From Juglans regia (lineage: Eukaryota; Streptophyta; Magnoliopsida; Fagales; Juglandaceae), in NCBI RefSeq assembly GCF_001411555.2, contig NC_049905.1, positions 17,908,097-17,972,096 of the forward strand: DNA of 64,000 nucleotides, given 5' to 3'. A model generated the notes under the pieces. The model saw only the letters and a list, made by a program, of their open reading frames with translations, made no database searches and was not told the origin of the DNA. Positions 46,429 through 57,100 of this stretch are shown one piece after another (positions within the stretch are counted from its first letter, which is position 1; every line of letters begins with the position of its first letter). Both the position numbers and the translations under genes were made by a program.

Positions 46429-46870
46429 AGGGGTGTAAAAAATAAATTAGAAAACCGGTTGAAGAGGATCAGACCGAAACGAATCCACCGGTTCGGTCTG
46501 GTTGGTATGCAGTTCAGAGCGTTATCAATTCTTAAGAATAGAAACCAATTTTAAACCGGTACGGTACCTGTTTTCATATTTTGAAAACCAGTTTAAACCG
46601 AATCGGATCGGTAAATATATTTATAATTTTTTATATTATATTATGCATATATATTATATGCTAAATCGTTAATTAATATAACATGAAATTCTAATCATAT
46701 TATTTTAATCTATTCATCTTATAATTTTTAATAATGAAATAGTAATTTTAATTTTATAATATAAAATTAATATAACATAAAATTTTAAAATTATATTCTA
46801 ATAATATTTTATTTAATTTTTAACTTTTATCTCAATTCATCTCATATCATTTACAAAAATAAACGACGCT
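46429..46870. mobile_element. CCGGTT-rich hAT-like repeat and MITE relic
   Basis: The first part starts TAGGGGTGTAAAAAAT and holds AACCGG/CCGGTTCGGTCTGG repeats, the style of non-autonomous hAT elements. 46790-46870 ends with a Tourist-like relic (TTTATCTCAATTCATCTCAT). A related CCGGTTC-type repeat lies at 52815-52980. Confidence 0.4.
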
Positions 46871-47316
46871 TAATCTTAAACATAAAAATTAATATTAAGT
46901 TATTAATGTAAACTTACTTTTAATATATATATATATAATAAATCCATTTTAAGCATAATAAATTATAATATAAATATATTCTTTTTGGAAATACATTTTT
47001 AAAAATTTGATCATATATACTTATGTAAAAATTAAAAAGTCTTGAACTTATATATAGTTAAGTTCAATACTATATTTTTTATTTTTATTTAAAAAAAAAC
47101 ATATATGATATTAAAGAAGAAGTTCTGCTGCATTAAGTAGCATATTACAAGCACGCTAACAAGCACAAAACAAAAAACAGATTACAAGATAGTAGGAGGA
47201 TCTTTCCCACTGTGGAAGTTTAGCAGAGAAGGTGGAATGGTAATAAGTGGAATGTTTCCAAAAATATTTTTGGTGGCAGCCCACTGCGCAATAGAATGCG
47301 TTCATCAATTCTCATC

Positions 47317-48524
47317 TCAATGTATTTTTCGAAGTTCCCATCTGTCAAAGCCTTTAAGAGTAAGCCTAATATCATGAATAATTGGTTGCACTGTCCAGTT
47401 AGGAATAACATTTGAATTCTTTACTGCTTGAAGGGTATTAAGAGAGTCTCCTACAATCACAATTTTTCCAATGTTGGCTTCTTTGGCTTTTTCTACTCCC
47501 AAAAGCATTGTTGTAGCTTCCCCTTGATTTGGATTTTGGCTGTTGATGTGCTTTGTAACCACAAAAATGATGGATCCAAAATATGTTCTACCAACTGTTG
47601 TTATTATGCTTCCACTTTGTCTAACCGCAACATTAAAAGTGACTAGACAATGATCTACAGGCATGGGTCCCAAGGTTTGCTAGAATTTAATTGTAAATTG
47701 CCTCATGCATCACAATGATCTTTGAAAACTTTTTTAGTAGAAGATATAAAAGCAGATAAATCAGGTTTAAGATCTTCATGAAGGACTTTATTTCTAAAGA
47801 ACCATATATTATCCATAGCCACAATTGTAAAAATTTGAAAGTAGTGCTCTTCCTCTTGGGGAACTCCTAGCATTCTGGAAGGATCAAGAATGCACTTGAC
47901 CCACACTCTAGTGTCATTCTAAGCACATGAGGAAATGTTTAAAGGCCAAGGGGAATGAAGCCATAGGATTCTAGTGAAACTGCAATTTAAGAAAAGATGG
48001 GATTGTGTTTCTTCACCAGTGTTACAAATTGGACAATCAAGGCTATCAAAATCAATTTGGACAAAATTCTTTATACGAGAATGAGTTGGCAAGATGTTAT
48101 TGAAAATTTTTTAGCAAAAGAACTTTAGTCTATCCTGAATCTTAAGCTTCCAAAGATCCTTCCAAATATCAGGTTGAATACTGCTATTGTCCATCATATC
48201 CTGAGCATGAGATAGTGTTAAGGCAGCATATGTTGATTTAACACTAAAGGATCCAGATTTATGGTGAGTCCAAACAGATTTATCAAAGAGATTGTGAAGA
48301 CTTTGTTGGGCAAGAGAGATTTTTTTTATCTCATTCACTGAGCTTTGATTGAATAGGACTTGAAGCAGAATGGTATTCCATCTCCTAGGTTCCTCCATCA
48401 TCAATTCCGAAACACAAAGAAGAGGGTCCATTGGAGTATTTGTTTCTTTCGGAATAGGTGTGAAGTTTGGGTTGCTAGGAATCCAAGAATCAATCCAAAC
48501 TTTAGTGTCCACCCCATTATTGAT
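47317..48524 (-). pseudogene. LINE zf-RVT and RNase H domains
   Basis: 48512-48111 is the post-RT connection (VWIDSWIPSNPNF, then KSGSFSVKSTYAAL). It continues in another frame to CPICNTGEETQSHLFLNC (about 48040-47985), a zf-RVT motif. 47673-47317 is an RNase H (GEATTMLLGVEKAKEANIGK, IVGDSLNTLQAVKN) with the conserved Glu and Asp visible. Confidence 0.82.
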
Positions 48525-50295
48525 CTAAAAGCATAAACCTTTATTCATAAAATCCTTTTGCCTAAGAATACATTTCCAAATCCAAGAATCGGTATTTTTT
48601 TTAGTGGTACTCAAAAAGGAAGACATTTTTAGGTATTTTCCAGCAAGAACTTTTCTCCAAATGGCATCAACACCAATAATCATCTGCCAACCAATTTTTG
48701 AAATAAAAGCTTGATTAAAGTTAGAGACTAATCTAACTCCCAAACCACCCATAGACTTTGGTGCAAATAGAATTCCAGAATTTGAGAGTTAGATTATGAT
48801 ATTTTTCTTCCAGGAAACCCCACCAGAATTTCATGAATGTACGGTCAAGGCTACTAACAACACTTTTTAGAACCAAAACAGAGGACATGATATAGGAGGA
48901 CATTGAACTAGCAACCGTTCTAATGAGGGTAGTGCGTCTTGCGTGGGAAAGCAGTTTTGCTTTCCATCCGGCCAACTTTTGAGAGATTTTTTTTCTGAAT
49001 TTCTTGAAAATGAATTTTCTTTGAACCATTAAAGGACAAAGGAAGGCCCAAGTACTTTATGGTGGGTGAAGCATTCTTTAAGTCAAAAACTTGCTTGACT
49101 CTTTGCTTTTGTCTTGGCTGAGTGTTTTCACTGAACTTTATAGAAGACTTTCAACATGGACTTTTTGTCTTGATCATGAGGAATATTTTTCCAAACAATT
49201 ATTGAAGATGGTTGCAGTTGAACTATTAGGCTTCCCAAAAAAGAATAAGGTCATCAGCAAAAAGGAGATGCAAGATGGGGAGATTATTTCTACTAATAGA
49301 AATACCCTAAATGTTTCCCAATTTTTCCTTATAAGTGATGAGTCTAGTGAGAACTTCCGTGCTCAGAATAAAGAGAAAATGTGAAAGGGGATCCCCTTGC
49401 CTCAGACCTCTACTAGGCTTTATAAACCCTCTTGGAGTACCATTTATAATAACAGAATACGAGACCGTTGTGATACACTCTTTGATCCAATTAACCCATA
49501 TTCTATTAAAACCCAAACTTTCCAGGATTCTCAAAATAAACCACCATTCCATCAAATCAAAGGTCTTTTCCAAATCAATCTTGATTGCCATGTCACCATT
49601 CTTTCATTTTTTTCCTTTTCAAAAAATGAAATAGTTCTTAGGCCAGAATAGTATTATCTTGAATAGTTATGCCAGGAACAAAAGTTGTTTGGTACGGGGA
49701 GATGATTTTTGGAAGAATTTTATTGAGCCTATTCGCCAAAATCTTTGCAATAACTAGTAAACATTTGAAAGACTAATAGGCTTAAACTGATGAACAGTAT
49801 TAAGGTTACTAGTCTTTGGAATTAAAGTAATGTGAGTATGATTTAATTCTTTCAGAAGTTTACCACTTAAGAAAAAATTCTGAACAGCTTTTATAAAATC
49901 TTCTTAGACAATATCCCAATAGTGCTTATAGAAGAGTCCAGTAAAACCATCTAGCTCGGTGGCTTTTCTAGATGGGGTTTGCCTAAGAGTGTGAATAATC
50001 TCTTCCTTAGAAGGGATTTAACAAAGAATGTTATTCTCTTGGTCAGTAACCTTTTTAGGAAAGAGGGGCTTTAAATCCAAGTCTATACTATGATTTGAGG
50101 TTGCATAGACTTCTCTAAAATCATTCAAAAAGAATTTTGAATGACGTGTTGATCCTCAGTCCAATTGAGGTTCACTTTAAGACTATCAATTGTATTTTGA
50201 CGTCTTCTCACAATGGTAGAGAGATCGAAGAACTTCGTGTTCAAATCTGTTGTGGTTAACCATTGAACTCTTGATTTTTGTCTCCAAATAATCTC
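48525..50295 (-). pseudogene. LINE reverse transcriptase
   Basis: 49591-49307 carries AIKIDLEKTFDLMEWWFI and GLRQGDPLSHFLFIL, the RT A and B blocks (K-A-F-D becomes K-T-F-D). 49029-48733 and 48752-48525 carry the thumb region (AGWKAKLLSHARRTTLIRTV, MGGLGVRLVSNFNQAFISKI). The catalytic Y/FADD part at about 49200-49300 is broken by stops. Confidence 0.85.
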
Positions 50296-50883
50296 TTATC
50301 TCCTTAAGAATTCATTCAATTCAGATTTAAGTTCTTCCTCCATGATCCTAGAGTCATGATTGGAGTCATTTGCTTGGATATTCAAGAGAGCTTTGGTGGT
50401 GTATCTTATGCCTGATTGAATGTGCCCAAAGTGAGACCTATTCCATTTTTTCAGTGCACTTTGAACCTCTTTAAGTTTTCTTAGAAGAATATAGCTCGGG
50501 TTACTAATAAAATGACTATTCCAAGCATTTTGAACAACCATTTGACTAGTGTGGTCTCTAATCCAAAATTCTTTAAATTTAAAACTAGCAAAATTCTTTC
50601 TTCTTCCCACAGTATCAAGCACAATGGGTGAATAGTCAGAGGCACTTATGAGAAGATGTTGGAGGGAAGAATTTGGGAACAGGTCCATCCAAGATTGATT
50701 TGCTATACATCTGTCAAGGATCTCTCTAATATGACCCAAACCATGTCTATTGTTGGTCCAGGTGTATTTGTGTCCATGGTAACCTAAGTCAATCATTCCA
50801 CTCTTATTCATGTTAGAATTCAGACTACTTGAGTTAGAGGAGCCAGCATAGGACCTTTCTCCAAAATTGATTCCACTTTCCAT
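50296..50883 (-). pseudogene. LINE endonuclease domain, C-terminal part
   Basis: A 195-residue frame contains MIDLGYHGHKYTWTNNR, the ILDRCIANQSWMDLFP stretch, HLLISASDYSPIVLDT and KFKEFWIRDH, typical of the APE-like endonuclease of plant LINEs (usually S-DH-P near the active site; here SDYSPI). Confidence 0.85.
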
Positions 50884-50884
50884 T

Positions 50885-52709
50885 GAACGCTACGACACGT
50901 TTTTCTAAAAAGTTAGTGACGATTAGTGTCTCGTATAGGTCATGAGCTACGACGTGGGAACCAGGAAGTAACAATAAGAGGTAATTAGTATGATTGTATA
51001 ATTGCATGTGTATTGTAATTGTTCTAATTGTATATGAAAATGTGATATTTGTCTATGCTACGCTACAAGCTAAGTCAAGGTTAGATCCCTATCATGATCT
51101 TCGATAAATTATAATTATATGCATGTAAGTGAGCCTATGTATGTTATGATATTATGGATTGCGATTTGATGGATAATATATCATGAAAATCACATGTATT
51201 CCATGCAATGTAATGTCATGAAGTATTTAGATCATATAAGTCATGTAATGTTCATGTAGTTCTCAGATCATGTATGACGTAGAATGTTTATGCTCTGATC
51301 ACATTATGTCGTGTCATATTATGTTATGCTATGTACAAGTATATGTCATGCTAGAAAAGTTCATGAAGTCCAACAAATTTCTCATGCATTAAGAAAAATA
51401 AGGTGTTAAGGGTGATACGGAGCTAAGCGTGCTCACCACAAGTTATGATAAGCGGTGTCACGGACCTAAGCATGGTTCACCATATGTTAAGTGAAACACA
51501 GACAAGCGTATTTCACTATATGATATGTTAAAGTGTGACACGGACCTAAGCATGTTCACCACAAGTTATGATAAGTGGTGTCACGGACCTAAGTGTGGTT
51601 CATCATATGTTAAGTGAAGCATGGACCTAAGCGTGTTTCACTCTATGATATGTTAAAGAGTGACACGGACCTAAGCATGTTCACTACAAGTTATGATAAG
51701 CGGTACCACGAACCTAAGCGTGGTTCACCATGTGTTAAGTGAAACATGGACCTAAGCGTGTTTCATTCTATGATATGTTAAAGGGTGACACAGACCTAAG
51801 CGTATTCACCACAAGTTATGATAAGCGGTGCTACAGATTTAAGCGTGGTTCACCATATGTTAAGTGAAACATGAACCTAAACATGTTTCACTCCATGATA
51901 TGTTAAAGGGTTACATAGACCTAAGCGTGTTCACCACAAGTTATGATAAGCAGTGGCACAGACCTAAGCATGGTTCACCATATGTTAGGTGAAACACAGA
52001 CTCAAGCATGATTCACTCCATGTTATGACAAGTTATGCAATGCCACATACTCAAACGTGGGTCACCATATGATAAGTGAAAGACAAGATAAACAAGTCAT
52101 ATATGATTGTTAGAAAATGCATGAAGTCAATCATTTATGCATTCACATTACATGGTTGCCATGATTATGTATGATTCCACTCATATTAATGATGAATAGA
52201 CATGCTATGTGAATCTGTGACGATATATGTATGTATGTAAAGTTTTTCAGAAATTAAGCCTATGTTAAATTAAGTTATGTTTACGGTATGATTGTGAATC
52301 TGTGATGACGTATATATGTTATGAAGAGTCTTTCAAAAAATTAAGTCTATGCTGAGCTAAGTCATGTTTACGGTATGATGTTCTATTTATTGAGTATTCG
52401 ACTCATTTTTTTGTTTGTTTATTTGTTTCTTCTATGTTTAACTGTCAAAGATAATGATTGTGAGGACGCAGAGTTGGAGGGCCATAAATAGATCTAGTGC
52501 AAAGACTTAAAAAGGAATAAGTGTTATTTACACAAAAATTGATTAGTTTATATTTTTCTTTATGTTTTCAGTTTCATGTTTCAAAAATAGTTACGTTTAG
52601 TTTAGTTGATGTTTCAATAAATAAGGTATTTCAATATATGAATCTCTTTATCGGGCACTATGTTATGAACATTAGTAATATCTCTATCCTATAGGAATGT
52701 GGTATTACA
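50885..52709 (-). mobile_element. LTR-like block, Tekay-type start, truncated
   Basis: Its right end read on the minus strand is TGTAATACCACATTCC, like the start of the solo LTR at 41444. It ends against the LINE at 50885 without a recognisable terminus. It contains a 124-bp tandem array (51410-52080). No coding frame is present. Confidence 0.5.
51410..52080 (+). repeat. 124-125-bp tandem repeat, five units
   Basis: CCACAAGTTATGATAAG recurs at 51436, 51560, 51684, 51809 and 51934. Each unit contains three sub-motifs (GGACCTAAGC(A/G)TG followed by GTTCACC, TTTCACT or TTCACCAC), so the array is also internally repetitive. Confidence 0.88.
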
Positions 52710-52830
52710 ATACTAGTATGTATTAATTATTATAAAATAATGTATTTATATTATAATTTAAATATACTAATAGTTTAGTAAATGTGAACATTATATTATT
52801 ACTAATATAAATAATCAGTAAAACCATAAA

Positions 52831-53979
52831 ATCGGACCAGACTGGACCGGATTGAAATCAGTAAGTTTTGGTTTCGGTACTGAATTGGTCTGGTATCTGT
52901 TCTTAAATTTTCAAAACCGGTATATATTGGTTCAATTCTAAAAAATGTACAAAACCGAATCGGACCGATTATACACATACAAATGAATATGAAAGAAAAA
53001 TGATTTTTTTTTTAAAAGAAATTGTAACTTTATTGGATAGAGTTTTCCCTTGTGCCGTGTTGTTTGGATTTTTCAATTTTTTTTATTTTATTAAGAAAGA
53101 GTTAAATAAAAAAAACAATGCACTCGACCTTGTTTAGAAATTTAAAATACTCAAGAGAATTGTTTCATTTTTATTTCTTACTTTTTGAGTCTAGTTTAGA
53201 GGAGTTATTCTACTCTTAAGTCTGCATGTAGAGCATACTGTCTACATCATTTAAATGATAAAATTTAGTTTATAAAATGCAAACTTTAAAATTTATCTTC
53301 TAAATCAAATTATATCACGTAAGATTCTATTTCTACTTCCTAATTTACTCTATCTTAATATATCTTTCATGAATTATATTATTTTATCGAAAATCTATAT
53401 ACAAAAGTATTTTTGTTAAATTTCTAAACAAATTTTGAAAAAATCTTAAAAAAACTGTTAGATACAAACAATATTAATTAAAGAGTAATGTTAAGTATAA
53501 ATTTCAAATAGAGAAATTTCATATAAGCCTCGGTTTGGATTCAGAGATGGATTGAGATCATCTCGTAAGGTAGAACACCTTTTAATCCAAACACACGTTT
53601 ATCCAACTCTATGAAATGCTTTTAATTGTTTAAATAATTAATATTTTTATTTGATATTTTACAAAATAATTTGATTAGAAAAAAATATTATCATCTTATA
53701 ATATTATTATGAAATATATTATAAAAAATAAAAATTGGGTAGGTAATTTATAAATTATTATTACTTATTTATAAAACAAAATATTACAAACACTATATAA
53801 TAATTTGTGATATTCACATCTATCTTATCTTCAAAAAGTTAAAACTATCTCATCTCACTTCTAATCCAAACATACAAAATTTATAAAAAAATCATTTTTT
53901 ATATATTTTTTTTAAGTAGAATATACTTTTTTAGCTTAAATTTTTACAAATCATTTATCTTATCTAAATCATGACCGCC
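52831..53979. other. intergenic DNA upstream of TIC100
   Basis: 52815-52980 is a CCGGTT-rich repeat. 53529-53875 is a diverged Tourist-like element (GGTTTGGATTCAGAGATGG to CTAATCCAAACATAC). No gene is seen. Confidence 0.5.
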
Positions 53980-54010
53980 GGCCCATTAAGCCCACACAAA
54001 ACCCTCGAAG
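53980..54010 (+). promoter_or_regulatory. site II elements and telo-box-like motif of TIC100
   Basis: GGCCCATTAAGCCCA (53980-53994) holds two site II (GGCCCA/TGGGCY-type) elements, closely followed by AAAACCCTCG, a telo-box-like sequence. This pair is common upstream of plant genes for ribosomal, mitochondrial and plastid biogenesis proteins and binds TCP-type factors. It lies about 110-140 bp before the start codon. Confidence 0.6.
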
Positions 54011-54121
54011 CTATTTTTAGAGTGGAGTCAGAGTCTTGTATTTCGTTCGAAATTATCACTACTCACTTCCTCCTTCCCACCTTATCTTCTTCATCTGCTC
54101 CTCACTCGCTCACAGACCACA

Positions 54122-57100
54122 ATGGCAGGCGAAGATGATGACCAGAAAAACCCAGCGCAAGAAGACCAAGTTATCTCCGAGGAAGACTCGGACGAGTCCG
54201 AGTCGGACACGGACGATTCGTCCTACTACACGGACTACTCGGATGAGGAAACCCTCACGTATGTCCGACCAGGAGACGAGCGGCCCGCGTCCGAGAACAC
54301 CGCGGAGGCGAACATAAAGCGGTTAAACCGGATCCTGGATAGCAATTATTTTAAGAAGCAGCTGGATGAGGATGACCGGGAAATGGTGAACGAAAAGGAT
54401 GTCTTTGATTTCCCCAGAGACCCGGAGAACTGGACGGAGGAGGACCTGAAGGAGATCTGGGCGGACGCTCCGCTGGCAATGACCAAACCCGGATGGGACC
54501 CTGTCTGGGCCGATGAGGATGACTGGGATGTCATGAGGGAGGAGGTTAAGGCTGGGCGGGACCCGCCTATTGCGCCATTTTACTTGCCGTATCGGAAGCC
54601 GTACCCGGTTATACCGGACAACAACTACGACATAGCGACCCCCAAGGCGGCGGTCGAGGAGTTGGATAGGATCGAGGAGTTTCTCAAATGGGTCAGCTAC
54701 ATTTTCGCGGATGGCAGTTCGTATGTGCTTATGTGTTCTCTTCTTTGTTCTTGGGAATTTCGTTGGAACCTCTGTATATATAATTTTGTTGAATGGGTGT
54801 GGTTACTTTGTGTCTTCTGTGGTTTTTGTCACATGTTATGAGATGGGATTCATTATATTTCTTCATTTTCTCGACGTGTAGATAGATTTTCGTATGTTTT
54901 AGAATTCTAAATTTCGAATTTGGCTTATGTTGTATGATCATTTGTTGCTTAGTGCATGTATCGAGTTTAGTCGTTACAACTCTAAGATCACTTAAAATTT
55001 TGCCCTCTTCAGTGAGAAAACCATTTCAGGAGTGGGATCTTTTATTGGATAACATTTTGTATAATGATTTTTTGTGGGAGAGCGTGTATTCATAGTCGTA
55101 ATTCCATTTGAATTAGCTACACTTTTGTATGTGGAAGACATTGGATCTTTTGTGACATTTCCTCTTTTAATCGTGGTTGGTCAAAATTAAATTTCTATGC
55201 GTCTGTCGTAGCTTATTCCATCTTTTATAATTTGCTTTATTTTTCTCAAATTAAGAGGGTTTGTTGCTCAAACTTCAATTATCATAATCTATCTGATTGT
55301 ATGAGAGTGTATGTTCTTAAACTCGTTGGCATTTGTCAACAGGTCAATCACAAGATAATAATTTAAAGATTTCCTAACTATTGGCCTTATTGAGTTTATG
55401 ATGATTAATGTATAGAAATAGTGGTTATCTTGGTGTTTGACTGTCTCATCTTGCCTCTTGCTTTGAGTTTCAGCCATTAGCAAAATTGAACTGATTGCCC
55501 AGTTGATTTGGATGTCTTTGAAATTCTGGCGTATTTTGTTGTCTATCCACCTTTTTCTTTTGTTTGTTTAATTCATCATGGTATATGGGTGGTTTTATGA
55601 CGTCTGTATGATATGTTTGCTTCTCATAGTGCCAACCTTATTGTTTAGATGACTGTTTCTCCTCGTATCTTACAGGAGTTGTTGTTGTTGTTGTTATGTT
55701 GACGCTTGCCCAGCTTCAGCTTTTTATGTTGCTGATTATATCAAAATGCTATTCTTTTGAAGGTATGAAGGCACAGTTTGGGATGACTTGGCACATGGAA
55801 AAGGTGTATTTGTTGCTGAACAGGGGCTTGTCAGGTATGTTTGTTCTTCATGAGAGTGGTTTCAGCCATGCTCTTATCAGGAATCTATTTAGTGATCAGT
55901 CTGCTGGGATCAAAATGTTCACACGTTCACCAATAGGACCCTGCAATACAGTAACAAGGTGCAGAATTGCCGAATTATATAATGAAGTTCTAGCAAAATC
56001 AGAATAATAAGAAAGAAACGTTGAAGTACTTACAAAAAAAAAAAGAAACGTTGAAGTAATAAAATCAGTACATAATTCCATTGAAGAGGATACCGCGTCA
56101 GTGTTTCACATAGCTACATGGCATGTGATATTGAAGTTGAGAACCCAAAAATACTTGGTAATCTATGAAGGCAAGCTATTTTTTTATAATAACGGTTTCA
56201 TTTGATAGGGATGCGCTGATATTGAGAAATTCAAAACACTTATATATTACATATGTTTGTCTCAAATCTCCACAGGCATAGATCTACCATAAATCAATAA
56301 TCTTGTTTGTAAATTTAGTAATGTAAATGCCAATAAGAAAGTTTCATTTATAATGAGATGAAAAGGCTTCTCCCAAAGTCAAGAATTGAGAAGCAATACT
56401 TTTGTATTTGAGGCTCTTTACACAAATTTTAAATAGTGGTGGAAAGATATTCTGCAGTATTAGGACTATAGTTTTGAGGGCATTGATTCGAGCAAGATTA
56501 GTTGGTTCTACGAATATCGTTCATGTATATGCTCAAGCTATGCCGCTTTCAGATTTTAGAGTCCTTTATATCAACCTGACTGTGCAATACTCCTTGATTG
56601 TGCTATGTTACCCAGTGTTTTAAATTTCGTACCGTACCGGCTGGTACGGCCAAAATTTTTCGTTTCGGCCGGTACAGGTACTATATTTGTTCCATACCGG
56701 CTAAAATACTGGCCGGTACCGGCCATACCGGACTAAATTTCGGCCTGTACCGGCCGATATTTTGGCCTGTGTTTTTTTTTTTTGTTTTCGTTTTTTCAAA
56801 CTACAAATTTATTTTTTAACCCTTAATTCAGACTAGACTATTTATAATTTTTATATATATGTATTTATATATAATTTATTTATATATAGACTATTATTTT
56901 GGAATATAATTTTTATATATATTTATATATATAATTTATCTATATATCGACTATCTTGAAACGTTATTCCGAAACGCTATCCCGAAACGGTACCGATATC
57001 GAAATATTTCGTTTCAGTGCCTTGACCGGTACGACATCCGGTACGGTATTCAAAACATTGATGTTACCTACCTGGCTGCTTTAACTAGGGTTCTGATACT

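Larger units (their letters stand above)
47105..50884 (-). mobile_element. L1-type LINE with RNase H, 5'-truncated and broken
   Basis: Minus-strand order is endonuclease C-terminal half (50883-50296), reverse transcriptase, zf-RVT, then RNase H (47673-47317), as in plant L1 elements. The 5' part, including ORF1, is missing. The body abuts the LTR-like block at 50885. Numerous stops and shifts are present. The 3' end near 47105 is A/T-rich but not a clean tail. Confidence 0.88.
39089..52830. repeat. segmental duplication, right copy, split by insertions
   Basis: The order of landmarks is that of 36891-38905: telomere-like start (39089), gene exons (40308-41406), CTTTGATTTGCAG (45499), GGGGAGCAAGAAACTAATAT (45910 and 46192), then TAGTATGTATTAATTATT (52715) to TTACTAATATAAATAATCAG (about 52820). 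The extra ~12 kb comes from the block at 39489-40162, the solo LTR 41444-45498, tandem duplications at 45.5-46.4 kb, and the LINE/LTR block at about 46.9-52.7 kb. Confidence 0.7.

Noticed and set aside
51410..52080. Regular repeat array considered as CRISPR
   Set aside because: Eukaryotic context, 124-bp head-to-tail units without unique spacers, inside an LTR-like block.
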